A DNA stretch of 37,379 nt from Streptococcus sp. (GTDB lineage: Bacteria; Bacillota; Bacilli; Lactobacillales; Streptococcaceae). The position numbers and the translations under genes were made by a program. Below, one piece after another: positions 1 to 7,408 of the stretch; the stretch's first letter is position 1; each line of letters opens with the position of its first letter. Location: assembly GCF_030825805.1 (NCBI RefSeq), contig NZ_JAPJPF010000013.1:1-37379 (forward strand). The letters are read 5' to 3'. The notes beneath the pieces were generated by a model. The model saw only the letters and a program-made list of their open reading frames with translations, had not been told where the DNA came from and made no database searches.

Positions 1-367
1 CAAAAGCATCTTCACGACCTTGCTCCCGCATGACATTTTCATCATCAAAAGCACGTACCACATGGACAATGGCATCCACTTCACGAATGTTGGCCAAGAA
101 TTTATTACCAAGTCCTTCCCCTTTAGAAGCACCTTTTACAATCCCTGCTATATCTGTAAATTCAAAGGTTGTCGGAACTGTCTTCTTAGGAGTGATCATT
201 TCCGTTAATTTTTGGAGGCGTTCATCTGGAACTTCTACCATTCCAACGTTTGGATCAATGGTCGCAAAGGGATAGTTTGCAGCCTCTGCTCCTGCTTTTG
301 TAATTGCGTTGAATAGGGTTGATTTCCCAACGTTTGGCAAACCAACGATACCTGCTGTTAAAGCCAT
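1..367 (-). CDS. ychF: Redox-regulated ATPase/GTPase YchF, N-terminal part
   Basis: The gene reads leftwards and runs off the window edge, leaving about 122 N-terminal residues of a protein usually near 370. It opens [17 protein letters not shown], the P-loop of the Obg/YchF GTPase family (residues 9-17). The G3 region follows as [21 protein letters not shown], typical of YchF. YchF binds ATP in preference to GTP and associates with ribosomes in stress responses (family knowledge). A GGAG lies upstream of the ATG. In streptococci it normally follows dnaN and the DUF951 gene directly. Here a divergent lipoprotein gene lies between, so ychF must use its own promoter. Confidence 0.96.
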   Translation of the reverse strand, partial: MALTAGIVGLPNVGKSTLFNAITKAGAEAANYPFATIDPNVGMVEVPDERLQKLTEMITPKKTVPTTFEFTDIAGIVKGASKGEGLGNKFLANIREVDAIVHVVRAFDDENVMREQGREDAF

Positions 368-402
368 TTATCTTCTTCTCCGTTCACATTTCAATCCCTT
401 TT

Positions 403-411
403 ATTATAACA
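403..411 (-). promoter_or_regulatory. Extended -10 promoter for ychF
   Basis: On the minus strand the sequence reads TGTTATAAT, a perfect -10 with the TGn extension, about 35 bases before the ychF start. No good -35 is visible, which fits an extended -10 promoter. Confidence 0.6.
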
Positions 412-486
412 TAATTCAAAGCACAAGATAATGAAAAAATGCTCTCTCTTAAAACTAAAAGTCACCTGTCCAATCCTGTAAGAATA

Positions 487-495
487 TGGTATAAT
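487..495 (+). promoter_or_regulatory. Extended -10 promoter for the DUF1307 lipoprotein
   Basis: TGGTATAAT lies 30 bases before the lipoprotein start codon. It is a perfect TATAAT with TGn extension and no clear -35. Confidence 0.6.
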
Positions 496-525
496 CAAAC
501 CAACAATAATAAAGGAGTTTTCGTC

Positions 526-1020
526 ATGAAAAAACTATCAATTAAATCGATCCTTCTGCCTCTTTTAGCAGTCTTTACCCTATTTCTTCTGGGAGCTTGT
601 GGACAAAGTACAAAAAAAGGGTACCTTCAATTAATTAACCAAGATAAGAAAACTGATATTCGTTTGATTGTTGAATATCAGGGTGATAAAATTCTAAGTA
701 CAGATTCTACAACTGTTATTTACTACGAAGGAGCAGGATTGCCAAAAGAACAATTAAAAAAAGTTATTGATGAATACGATAAAAAATTCAAAGATGTCAA
801 AGGATTCTCACACTCTGCAGAATATAAGGATGACTATCTCGTTGAAAAAACAAAGATTGATTATACCAAGGCAGATTTAAAAGAATTACAAGAAAATCAG
901 TTAATTGCTGCACAAGAAAATCAAAATGTTGATTACATTGGCTACAAGACAACACTTAAAACCTTTAAGTCTAATGGCTTCAAAGAAGTAAAAGATGGAA
1001 AATTTGAAGAATTAAAATAA
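526..1020 (+). CDS. YehR-like lipoprotein (DUF1307 family)
   Basis: The 164-residue product starts with a lipoprotein signal: KK at residues 2-3, a hydrophobic core, then LGAC with the lipidated cysteine at residue 25. The mature part matches the DUF1307/YehR pattern as I know it (VEYQGDKI, KGFSHSAEYKDD, IDYTKADLKEL, GFKEVKDG). The function of this family is unknown. Lipidation would anchor it on the outer face of the membrane. The frame is open from further upstream, but AAAGGAG at 511-517 fixes the start at 526. It is a single-gene unit, divergent from ychF and convergent with the DUF951 gene, with its own promoter and a shared terminator. Confidence 0.85.
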   Translation: MKKLSIKSILLPLLAVFTLFLLGACGQSTKKGYLQLINQDKKTDIRLIVEYQGDKILSTDSTTVIYYEGAGLPKEQLKKVIDEYDKKFKDVKGFSHSAEYKDDYLVEKTKIDYTKADLKELQENQLIAAQENQNVDYIGYKTTLKTFKSNGFKEVKDGKFEELK

Positions 1021-1023
1021 TAC

Positions 1024-1057
1024 AAAAGGTTCAGTCACCAAGATGACTGAACCTTTT
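1024..1057. terminator. Bidirectional terminator between lipoprotein and DUF951 genes
   Basis: A 14-bp perfect stem (1024-1037 with 1044-1057) encloses a 6-base loop. The arms begin AAAA and end TTTT, so it can act in both directions between convergent genes. Its right edge overlaps the stop codon of the minus-strand gene. Confidence 0.85.
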
Positions 1058-1247
1058 ACAATACTTTTTTCATTTTTTGATCGAAATCATGACGGCTCAT
1101 CATGACCATATGATCACAATTACTACAACGAATTTTGATATCTGCTCCTACTCGCCGAATTTCCCAACGATTGGCTTTTTTCCCTGTTGCTTTAATAGTA
1201 CAAGCATGGGGTTTTTTCATTTCTACAAAATCACCGACCTGATACAT
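1056..1247 (-). CDS. DUF951 family small protein
   Basis: This is a 63-residue basic protein starting MYQVGDFVEMKKPHACT, with a CSNC pair near residues 45-48. It matches the DUF951 family, whose members sit beside dnaN and ychF in many Firmicutes. Function is unknown; the paired cysteines and basic residues suggest nucleic-acid or metal binding (inference). The frame extends to an upstream ATG at 1268, but GAAAGGA nine bases before 1247 favours the shorter form. It lies 63 bases after dnaN, with a weak hairpin between, so it is probably co-transcribed by read-through. Confidence 0.85.
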   Translation of the reverse strand: MYQVGDFVEMKKPHACTIKATGKKANRWEIRRVGADIKIRCSNCDHMVMMSRHDFDQKMKKVL

Positions 1248-1276
1248 GGATTTTCCTTTCATCAACATAGAAGACG

Positions 1277-1305
1277 AAAAGCTAGCCTGTTCAATGCTAG
1301 CTTTT
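1277..1305 (-). terminator. Weak or partial terminator after dnaN
   Basis: A 10-bp stem (AAAAGCTAGC, 1277-1286, with its complement at 1296-1305) lies between dnaN and DUF951. The following T-tract on the minus strand is short and interrupted, suggesting partial termination. Confidence 0.6.
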
Positions 1306-1310
1306 GGCCC

Positions 1311-2447
1311 TTAATTGGTCCGAACTGGTGTAATTAATTGAATGAAGCGTTCAGATTCCTCAGCTGGTACCAATGTAAAGGGACGAACTGCAGAGATGAA
1401 GCGAATGACGACTTTTTCACTTTCAATAGCTTTCAAAGCGTCAATCAAATAAGTTGGATTAAAGCTGATGTTTAAATCATCTCCCGAAACTGCTTCTGTA
1501 TCAATTTCTTCATTCACACGCCCTACTTCAGGAGAATTGACGTGGGCAGAAACGACCCCACTAGCGATTTCTAATTTAACAGTACCGTTTTGAGTAGCAT
1601 TAGACAACAGGCGGGCCCGTTCCATGGCTTGGCGAAGATGAGCAACTTTAAAGGTTACTTCCGAACTAAACTCTGTTGGAATCAAGCGATCCGTATCTGG
1701 ATAGTTTCCTTCCAACAGGCGTGTATAGAAACTGATATTGTCACTTCTAAATAAAATCTGGTTATTGGCAAAGAAGACTTCAACCTGTTCAATCTCATCT
1801 GAAAAGACAGACGTTAATTCGCGTAAAGAACGGCTTGGAATCACAACATCAAAGTTATCCCCATTTTTTTCAAGGGTAATATTTTTTTGACTCATTCGAT
1901 GAGAATCCGTTGCCACCGTTTTTAATTCCTTGTGATCAGAAAGAACAAAATGAACTCCTGTCAAAATCGGACGACTTTCTTGGGTACTTGCTGCAAAAGC
2001 TGTCTCAGAAATGATTTTCTTCAAAGTTTGAATTGGGAGCGTTAGAGGGTTGCTGGCTGAAATTTCTTGAATGCGAGGATATTGTTCTGCATCTTTTCCT
2101 TTAAGGGTAATTTCTGATTTTCCACTAACTAATACAATTTGTTTTTGTTCGATTTCTTTCACATCTAAAACGACATCTGGTAGACTGGACACAACATTGA
2201 TAAAGAAAGTTGCTTCTAAAAGAATAGCACCTGGTGTCGTTACAAGAAGGCCTGCATTTTCATCTTTAACAGAAATAAAGTACTCGATTGAAATTTGTCC
2301 ATTTGATCCAATGAGAGTAATCCCTTCAGAAGTGACATCAATCTTAATAGTGGATAAGATAGGAATGGCATTTTTTGAACTAATGGCTCTTTTTGTCGTA
2401 TTTAAAGCTTGCAGGAAATAAGCCTTGTTAATAGAAAAATTGATCAT
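1311..2447 (-). CDS. dnaN: DNA polymerase III beta subunit (sliding clamp)
   Basis: The 378-residue product matches the streptococcal beta clamp along its whole length. It starts MINFSINKAYFLQAL and ends at the conserved TLVPAEESERFIQLITPVRTN region, where the family has the C-terminal loop by the protein-binding pocket. The clamp is a ring-shaped dimer that tethers the replicative polymerase to DNA. The start has a strong AAAGGAG. It lies 160 bases downstream of dnaA in the usual order, with DnaA boxes between the two genes. Confidence 0.98.
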   Translation of the reverse strand: MINFSINKAYFLQALNTTKRAISSKNAIPILSTIKIDVTSEGITLIGSNGQISIEYFISVKDENAGLLVTTPGAILLEATFFINVVSSLPDVVLDVKEIEQKQIVLVSGKSEITLKGKDAEQYPRIQEISASNPLTLPIQTLKKIISETAFAASTQESRPILTGVHFVLSDHKELKTVATDSHRMSQKNITLEKNGDNFDVVIPSRSLRELTSVFSDEIEQVEVFFANNQILFRSDNISFYTRLLEGNYPDTDRLIPTEFSSEVTFKVAHLRQAMERARLLSNATQNGTVKLEIASGVVSAHVNSPEVGRVNEEIDTEAVSGDDLNISFNPTYLIDALKAIESEKVVIRFISAVRPFTLVPAEESERFIQLITPVRTN

Positions 2448-2500
2448 GAGATCTCCTTTTATTATTTTAGTATTAGTAAGTTAATAGTAATAGTAGAGTG

Positions 2501-2602
2501 TGTGGAACATGTGGAAAACTCTTCTAAAGCCAGACAGGAATTGAAAAGTGCCTTGTTCACAACATGTGGAAAAAGAAGCAAGTTTTTCTAGGATTGTCCA
2601 CA
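2501..2602. promoter_or_regulatory. DnaA box cluster between dnaA and dnaN
   Basis: Five 9-mers close to the DnaA box lie here. TGTGGAACA (2501-2509) and TGTGGAAAA (2510-2518) are in direct contact. TTGTTCACA (2553-2561), TGTGGAAAA (2565-2573) and TTGTCCACA (2594-2602) follow. They probably form the dnaN-side part of the origin and may control dnaN expression. No consensus dnaN promoter stands out. Confidence 0.7.
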
Positions 2603-2607
2603 TGGGA

Positions 2608-3978
2608 TTACTTTAATTTTTTCTTGATGGTTTGAATCTCAAGTCTGAGATTGTCATCAATTTCGATCATCCCTTTGATTTTTTCATAAGCATGCATGAC
2701 CGTTGTGTGGTCTTTTCCTCCAAATTCACGACCGATACGAGGAAGACTATTGTCGGTCATCTCGCGGGCGAGGTACATAGCTACTTGTCGAGCTAGGACA
2801 ATATTTTGAACTCGTCGAGAGCCTTTCATTTCATTGACACTGACATTGTAAAATTTTCCAACTTCCGTTTGAATCTTTTCAATAGGAATCACCGTAATTT
2901 GTAAGGCTTCATTCTTACGAGCTCGAATGGCTTCAGCTGCGACATCTATTGTAATATCTTTGATTTTTTTAACTCTTGCTACAAGAGAGATATCATTCAA
3001 CGCACCCTCTAAGTCTCGGACGTTAGAATCAAATTGACCTGCTAGGTATTCGAGTGTATCATCCGGGAAAGTAAAGTCCAGGTCTTCGATTTTATTTCTC
3101 AAAATAGCGATTCGAGTTTCAAAATCTGGCGGTGTAATATTTTGCGTCAAGCCCCACTTAAAGCGCGTGACTAGACGTTCTTCTAAGCTATCTAAATGAT
3201 CAGGACTACGATCGCTGGTTAGGACAATCTGCTTGTTATCCCCATAAAGAGCATTAAAGGTATTAAAGAACTCTTCTTGAGTTGTAACCTTTTTTCCTCC
3301 AAGCGATTGAATATCATCAATTAAGAGCAGATCCAAGTTTCGATAGGTTTTTTTAAAGGTATCCATATCATTGAGGCGAAGACGCTCTAAAAATTCATTG
3401 ATAAAGGATTCTGCTGGTATATATTTTACTCGAGCATTTGGGTAGTTTTCCATAATCTGATTCCCAATCGCGTTGAGCAAATGCGTTTTACCTAAACCAG
3501 GTCCTCCATAGATAAATAAAGGATTATAAGTGGTAGCAAGGTTTTCAGAAACTGCTAAAGCGGCAGCCAAAGCCCATTGATTTCCGTCTCCACTTACAAA
3601 ATTATCAAAGGTGTATTTCTTTCTTAATCCTGTTTGGATAGGAGGCAAATCTACTATTGGAGCATGGCTAACTGCATAGTCTCTGGTTGTTTCTGAAAGG
3701 GGAATAAACTCTTTTTCTTCTTCCTCTTCTTCAAGATTGAATTGATAAGAAATGGTTAATTCTACTGCATAAATTTCAAATCCAGCAGTCAGAATCACTT
3801 TTGTCATATTCTCTTCCCAGAATAATTTTTTTACTTCCGCATCTAAATAAATAACGGCTTCTTGTTGATCGACTTTGATGAGTCTTGAAGTAAGGACAAA
3901 ATAGTCAAAGATTTCTTTTTTAAATGTCTTTTTACTTAATTCAATCACACGATTCCAGAATGTTTCTTCTCTTGACAC
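2608..3978 (-). CDS. dnaA: Chromosomal replication initiator protein DnaA
   Basis: This 456-residue AAA+ initiator has the normal four-domain layout. Domain I covers residues 1-80 or so, followed by an acidic linker ([10 protein letters not shown]). The AAA+ core has Walker A GGPGLGKT (158-165) and Walker B LLLIDDIQ. The C-terminal DNA-binding domain carries the signature [12 protein letters not shown]. It binds DnaA boxes and opens the origin. The start is GTG, with AGGAGG eight bases upstream. A DnaA box at 4043-4051 lies near where a -35 would be expected, suggesting autoregulation (inference). Confidence 0.98.
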   Translation of the reverse strand: MSREETFWNRVIELSKKTFKKEIFDYFVLTSRLIKVDQQEAVIYLDAEVKKLFWEENMTKVILTAGFEIYAVELTISYQFNLEEEEEEKEFIPLSETTRDYAVSHAPIVDLPPIQTGLRKKYTFDNFVSGDGNQWALAAALAVSENLATTYNPLFIYGGPGLGKTHLLNAIGNQIMENYPNARVKYIPAESFINEFLERLRLNDMDTFKKTYRNLDLLLIDDIQSLGGKKVTTQEEFFNTFNALYGDNKQIVLTSDRSPDHLDSLEERLVTRFKWGLTQNITPPDFETRIAILRNKIEDLDFTFPDDTLEYLAGQFDSNVRDLEGALNDISLVARVKKIKDITIDVAAEAIRARKNEALQITVIPIEKIQTEVGKFYNVSVNEMKGSRRVQNIVLARQVAMYLAREMTDNSLPRIGREFGGKDHTTVMHAYEKIKGMIEIDDNLRLEIQTIKKKLK

Positions 3979-4228
3979 TTATCGCCCTCCTATTCATTTT
4001 TTACTTGCTATGTTTTTCTTATTTTATCATAAAAGGAAGGAGTTTTCCACAACTTGTTCTAAGGGAATAAAAAAGAGTTTTTTCCACAATATGTGAATAG
4101 TTATCCCAAATGTGTGTAGAAGTTTTCCACAGGTTGGGGATAAGAGAGAAGAAAGTAGAAGTATCAAGTAAGGAGGAGTTTTAAAGAAGTGGATAAATCT
4201 GTTAATTGTGTTATAAAAAATAACAGCC
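3979..4228. other. Chromosomal origin of replication (oriC) between dnaA and parB
   Basis: This 250-base gene-free stretch holds three identical TTTTCCACA boxes (4043-4051, 4080-4088, 4123-4131). Weaker boxes are TTATCCCAA (4101-4109) and AGTGGATAA (4188-4196). A very AT-rich run at about 3990-4036, beside dnaA, is a candidate unwinding element. Position between dnaA and parB matches the known streptococcal origin. I could not compute GC skew. Confidence 0.88.
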
Positions 4229-4243
4229 TCATTTGAGACTGTT
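4222..4243 (-). terminator. Terminator of parB
   Basis: On the minus strand a 9-bp stem with loop AAAT is followed by ATTTTTTAT. The hairpin includes the parB stop codon at 4229-4231, so termination starts immediately at the gene end and keeps transcripts out of oriC. Confidence 0.8.
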
Positions 4244-4990
4244 AATAATTCGTTGGTATTCATCAAGGTTGTTAAATGAAATATGAATACTACCTTTTTC
4301 TTGTTTTGTCAGACGGATTTCTACTTCGGTCCCTAGAATCTTTTTTAATCTGTTTTCTTCCTGTGCTAAAAAGAGTTCTTTCTCTTTTTTACTAGGTGTT
4401 TTCTTTTTTTGACAAACCTTTTCTTCCAAACTACGAACGCTTAGCCCTTCTTTCAGAGTTCGTTCCAACCAATAGATTTGTAGATCTTCTTTTAAAGGAA
4501 CTAAAATGCGGGCATGTCCTTGTGAAATTTGATCATTTTTGATGGCTTCTTTGACAGCTGGTGAGAGATGAAGTAAACGGACCATGTTGCTGATGTAAGG
4601 ACGAGATTTTCCCATAAATTGTGCAATTTCTTCATGGGTAGCTCCTTTATCAATAAGATGTTGGTAGGATTCGGCCTCTTCAATTGGATTCAAATCTTCT
4701 CTTTGTAAATTTTCGATAATGGCTTGTTTGATCATGTCATCATCTGATAAGTCTCTTATAATCGCAGGGATTTCTTTGAAACCAGCCATTTGAGCTGCTC
4801 GGTAGCGTCTTTCTCCAGCAAGTAGTTCATAACCAACAATAGGAGATTTTCGAACAATAATGGGCTGGATTAATCCATTTTCTTTGATTGAAGCTGCGAG
4901 TTCTTCTAATTTCTCTTGTACAAAGGTTTGACGAGGTTGAAAAGGATTGGTTCGTATTTGCTTTACGTCAATAATATCAATTTTTTCCAT
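4229..4990 (-). CDS. parB: Chromosome partitioning protein ParB (Spo0J)
   Basis: The 253-residue protein starts MEKIDIIDVKQIRTNPFQPR. It shows the ParB N-terminal domain (GLIQPIIVR, LLAGERRYRAA, which contains the GERR CTP-binding motif), then the helix-turn-helix (THEEIAQFMGKSRPYISNMVRLL) and a dimerisation tail. ParB loads at parS and organises the origin region; streptococci generally lack ParA. The frame is open to 5041, but the conserved ParB start is at 4990. There is no ribosome site before that ATG, and a plausible -10 lies only ten bases upstream, so the message may be leaderless. Candidate parS sites occur at 11396 and 22074. Confidence 0.95.
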   Translation of the reverse strand: MEKIDIIDVKQIRTNPFQPRQTFVQEKLEELAASIKENGLIQPIIVRKSPIVGYELLAGERRYRAAQMAGFKEIPAIIRDLSDDDMIKQAIIENLQREDLNPIEEAESYQHLIDKGATHEEIAQFMGKSRPYISNMVRLLHLSPAVKEAIKNDQISQGHARILVPLKEDLQIYWLERTLKEGLSVRSLEEKVCQKKKTPSKKEKELFLAQEENRLKKILGTEVEIRLTKQEKGSIHISFNNLDEYQRIINSLK

Positions 4991-4999
4991 GATGTATAT

Positions 5000-5036
5000 A
5001 GCATAACACACCTTTACAATTTCGTAAAGGTGTGTT
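5000..5036 (-). promoter_or_regulatory. parB promoter overlapped by a 13-bp inverted repeat
   Basis: On the minus strand TTTACG (5023-5028) and TATGCT (5000-5005) are 17 bases apart, predicting a start within a few bases of the parB ATG. Perfect 13-bp inverted arms (5005-5017 and 5024-5036, AACACACCTTTAC and its complement, 6-base gap) cover the -35 and half the spacer. With no T-tract after it, this looks more like an operator than a terminator. Confidence 0.5.
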
Positions 5037-5055
5037 GACACTGTTGTAAATTTAC

Positions 5056-6234
5056 TTAATTTCCAAGATTTTCTGTAGATTTTGTCAGCTCAATGGTCGC
5101 TGTTTTTTGCTTACCATCTCTATAGAAAATGACTTTAATTTTATCACCAATTTGATGAGAATAGAGGGCAGATTGTAAATCTGCAGTTGATTCAATGGTT
5201 GTGTCATCGATTTTTGTAATGATATCTAATCGACGCAAATATTTGGATGCCGGCATATCATTTTCAACTGAGCGGACAAGAACCCCACCTTTGAGTTTGC
5301 TTGGAATGTCTAATTGGCTAAGATCAGAAGAGGATAGGTTAGCCAGGTCCATCATGGTAATTCCAAGAGCTGGACGAATGACTTTACCATCTTTTTCTAA
5401 ATGTTCAATAATATTTTGTACATCATTTACAGGAATTGCAAACCCCATTCCTTCAACCGCAGTTTGGCCATTTGAAGAGATTTTACTTGAGGTGATTCCG
5501 ATGACTTGTCCCTGAATATTGATAAGAGGACCGCCAGAATTCCCTGGGTTGATTGCAGCATCCGTTTGCAACGCTTTTGTAGATACATTTTGGCCGTTTT
5601 CTGATTTGAGCTTCACAGTACGTCCGAGACTAGAGACAATCCCTTGGGTAACGGAATTGGCAAATTTTGTTCCTAAAGGACTACCAATAGCGATTGCGGT
5701 CTCTCCAACAGTCAACTTAGATGAATCCCCAAATTCAGCCACGGTCGTAACATTATCTGAACTGATTTTAACAACCGCAATATCTGAGAAAGTATCAGAA
5801 CCAACAACTTCTCCAGAAACTTTATTTCCATCTGCAAAGAGAATATCGGCTTTTGTTGCTCCCATTAATACGTGGGCATTGGTTACTACATAAGCGTCTT
5901 TACCATCTTTTTTATAGATAACACCTGAACCTTCACTAGCTACTTCTGGATCAGAATCTGTTTCTCCATTGATGAAACCTTTTTCAGAGGTTTCAGCGTA
6001 GGTAATAACAGAAATAACAGCATTTTTAACCTTATCAACGGCTTCACTAGTTGATGTTGTATTCTTATAAGCACGATTGACTTTGGTAGATTTTATTTCT
6101 TGACTAGAATTTGTAGAATTCCCCTTGGTAAACTGGAAAGAGGTTAAGGTTCCTAAGATTCCTCCAGTAAAACCAATGATAAGAACAAGTAAAAGTTGCA
6201 AAGCTTTTTTTAGAAAATTTGATGATTGTTTCAT
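5056..6234 (-). CDS. htrA: Serine protease HtrA (DegP/DO family), membrane anchored
   Basis: The 392-residue protein has one N-terminal membrane segment (about residues 9-33), a serine-rich linker, a trypsin-like domain and a C-terminal PDZ domain (about 285-385). The catalytic triad is visible: His121 in TNAHV, Asp151 in SDIAV, Ser233 in GNSGGP. In pneumococci HtrA degrades misfolded exported proteins and restrains competence by degrading the pheromone CSP. That makes its position beside comCDE relevant. A clear AGGAG precedes the ATG. It lies 65 bases before parB on the same strand. Confidence 0.97.
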   Translation of the reverse strand: MKQSSNFLKKALQLLLVLIIGFTGGILGTLTSFQFTKGNSTNSSQEIKSTKVNRAYKNTTSTSEAVDKVKNAVISVITYAETSEKGFINGETDSDPEVASEGSGVIYKKDGKDAYVVTNAHVLMGATKADILFADGNKVSGEVVGSDTFSDIAVVKISSDNVTTVAEFGDSSKLTVGETAIAIGSPLGTKFANSVTQGIVSSLGRTVKLKSENGQNVSTKALQTDAAINPGNSGGPLINIQGQVIGITSSKISSNGQTAVEGMGFAIPVNDVQNIIEHLEKDGKVIRPALGITMMDLANLSSSDLSQLDIPSKLKGGVLVRSVENDMPASKYLRRLDIITKIDDTTIESTADLQSALYSHQIGDKIKVIFYRDGKQKTATIELTKSTENLGN

Positions 6235-6264
6235 AGTTTTCTCCTATTGTTCCAATTATGGAAA

Positions 6265-6297
6265 AGTATAGACCTAGTTTCTTAATTATAACTTAAA
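6265..6297 (-). promoter_or_regulatory. htrA promoter with CiaR binding site
   Basis: On the minus strand TTTAAG-TTATA-ATTAAG (6281-6297) fits the published CiaR consensus NTTAAG-N5-WTTAAG exactly. A -10, TATACT (6265-6270), lies 10 bases downstream, the spacing seen in CiaR-activated promoters. htrA is a known CiaR target in pneumococcus. Confidence 0.85.
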
Positions 6298-6306
6298 ATG
6301 GAATTT

Positions 6307-6337
6307 TTTTCCACAAGTTGTGGAAAACTGTGTATAA
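6307..6337. promoter_or_regulatory. DnaA boxes between htrA and rlmH
   Basis: Two TTTTCCACA boxes face each other head to head with a 3-base gap (6307-6315 and 6319-6327). A related TGTGTATAA follows at 6329-6337, and another copy lies at 6403-6411. They are over 2 kb from oriC and may control rlmH or htrA, or titrate DnaA. Confidence 0.65.
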
Positions 6338-6401
6338 GTGTGAAAAACGTGAGTATAGAGCCATTTTTTGAAAGATAGATGCTGGTCTATTTGTTGAAGA
6401 C

Positions 6402-6429
6402 TTGTGTATAAGTTCATTTGTGTTAGAAT
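6402..6429 (+). promoter_or_regulatory. Promoter of rlmH
   Basis: TTGTGT (6402-6407) and TAGAAT (6424-6429) are 16 bases apart. The predicted start falls at about 6435-6437, right at the rlmH start codon. The -35 overlaps a DnaA-like box (6403-6411). Confidence 0.5.
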
Positions 6430-6435
6430 ATGAAT

Positions 6436-6915
6436 ATGAAAATTAAGATTGTAACAGTTGGAAAATTAAAAGAAAAGTATTTAAAAGATGGGATTGCCGA
6501 ATATACTAAACGCTTGAGTCGATTTACGAAGGTAGAAATGGTAGAATTGCTGGATGAGAAAACTCCAGATCGGGCCAGTGATTTAGAAAACCAGCAAATC
6601 CTGGAAAAAGAAGGAAATCGCATATTAGCTAAAATTGGAGATCGTGAGTATGTGATTGCCTTAGCGATTGAAGGGCAACAATTTCCATCTGAGAAGTTTA
6701 GTCAAGCCTTAGAAGAGGTGACTGTACGAGGGTATTCTGAAATTACCTTCGTGATTGGAGGAAGTCTAGGTTTGTCTTCAGCAGTTAAAAAACGAGCGAA
6801 TTTACTTATGAGTTTTGGAAAGTTAACCCTTCCCCATCAATTGATGAAGCTTGTTTTAATCGAACAAATCTACCGGGCATTTATGATTCAACAAGGAAGT
6901 CCTTACCATAAATGA
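6436..6915 (+). CDS. rlmH: 23S rRNA (pseudouridine-1915-N3)-methyltransferase RlmH
   Basis: The 159-residue SPOUT-class methyltransferase starts [15 protein letters not shown] and ends QQGSPYHK, the usual conserved C-terminus. The SAM-binding knot is visible in [11 protein letters not shown] and in [17 protein letters not shown]. It methylates the pseudouridine in helix 69 of 23S rRNA. An ATG at 6430 is in frame, but the family length favours 6436. Neither start has a ribosome site, and the -10 ends at 6429, so the transcript is probably leaderless. It is the usual gene upstream of tRNA-Arg and comCDE. Confidence 0.95.
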   Translation: MKIKIVTVGKLKEKYLKDGIAEYTKRLSRFTKVEMVELLDEKTPDRASDLENQQILEKEGNRILAKIGDREYVIALAIEGQQFPSEKFSQALEEVTVRGYSEITFVIGGSLGLSSAVKKRANLLMSFGKLTLPHQLMKLVLIEQIYRAFMIQQGSPYHK

Positions 6916-6918
6916 ATC

Positions 6919-6947
6919 TTGACGCTCCTCCTATTTTCTGATAGAAT
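6919..6947 (+). promoter_or_regulatory. Promoter of tRNA-Arg
   Basis: TTGACG (6919-6924) and TAGAAT (6942-6947) are 17 bases apart, immediately after rlmH and 12 bases before the tRNA. Confidence 0.75.
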
Positions 6948-6959
6948 AAAAAGAAATCT

Positions 6960-7033
6960 GGTCTCATAGCTCAGCTGGATAGAGCATTCGCCTTCTAAGC
7001 GAACGGTCGCAGGTTCGAATCCTGCTGGGATCA
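6960..7033 (+). tRNA. tRNA-Arg (anticodon TCT)
   Basis: The 74-base cloverleaf has acceptor arms GGTCTCA/TGGGATC (with wobble pairs), D-loop AGCTCAGCTGGATAGAGC and anticodon loop CTTCTAA between TTCGC and GCGAA. The T-arm contains GGTTCGAATCC. CCA is not encoded. In related streptococci this tRNA marks the left border of comCDE. Confidence 0.96.
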
Positions 7034-7040
7034 AAATAAA

Positions 7041-7077
7041 AAAACGTGATTTTTATACAAATCACGTTTTTTTTTTA
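7041..7077 (+). terminator. Terminator after tRNA-Arg
   Basis: A 12-bp stem (7041-7052 with 7059-7070) with a 6-base loop runs into at least ten T residues. It separates tRNA-Arg from comCDE. Confidence 0.9.
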
Positions 7078-7152
7078 TTACTTAGTTTTTAAAAAACTAG
7101 AATTTTTCTAAACATATGGGATAAAAAAATTGCAAAAACTAGATTTTTCGTT

Positions 7153-7184
7153 CCAAATAGCTGTAAAAATGAACCAAATAGCGG
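7153..7184 (+). promoter_or_regulatory. ComE-type direct repeat upstream of comC
   Basis: CCAAATAGCTG (from 7153) and CCAAATAGCGG (from 7174) are direct repeats exactly 21 bases apart, two helical turns. Pneumococcal ComE sites are 9-bp direct repeats with a 12-bp gap, giving the same 21-base period. The second copy ends 17 bases before the comC -35. The half-site sequence differs from the pneumococcal one. Confidence 0.75.
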
Positions 7185-7201
7185 AAATATTAAAAAAGTC
7201 T

Positions 7202-7230
7202 TTGATTTTTTACTAAAATTTATGTATATT
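7202..7230 (+). promoter_or_regulatory. Promoter of comCDE
   Basis: TTGATT (7202-7207) and TATATT (7225-7230) are 17 bases apart. The imperfect boxes suit a promoter needing phosphorylated ComE bound at 7153-7184. Confidence 0.7.
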
Positions 7231-7276
7231 AAATTTAATAATTTAATAATCAAATAAATTATAAGGAGATTTTTTT

Positions 7277-7408
7277 ATGCAAAACAATCCAACAACAGTT
7301 TCTAAAGAATTTAAGGTTCTTACAGAAAAAGAATTGCAGCAAATCTGTGGAGGGGATAAACATACAAAAATTTTAATTAGAGATTTGTTTAAAAAAGGTA
7401 AAAAATAA
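7277..7408 (+). CDS. comC: Competence-stimulating peptide precursor ComC
   Basis: This 43-residue precursor has a double-glycine leader ending LTEKELQQICGG, the form cut by the ComAB exporter. The predicted pheromone is DKHTKILIRDLFKKGKK: 17 residues, strongly basic, with an acidic first residue and a hydrophobic middle (ILI, LF), as in mitis-group CSPs. I do not recognise this exact peptide. AAGGAG (7263-7268) precedes the ATG. The stop codon overlaps the comD start by one base (TAATG). Identification rests on leader type, position between tRNA-Arg and comD, and the ComE-type repeat. Confidence 0.93.
   Translation: MQNNPTTVSKEFKVLTEKELQQICGGDKHTKILIRDLFKKGKK

Noticed and set aside
20..275. 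Plus-strand frames at the left end
   Set aside because: They lie antisense to the clear ychF reading frame.
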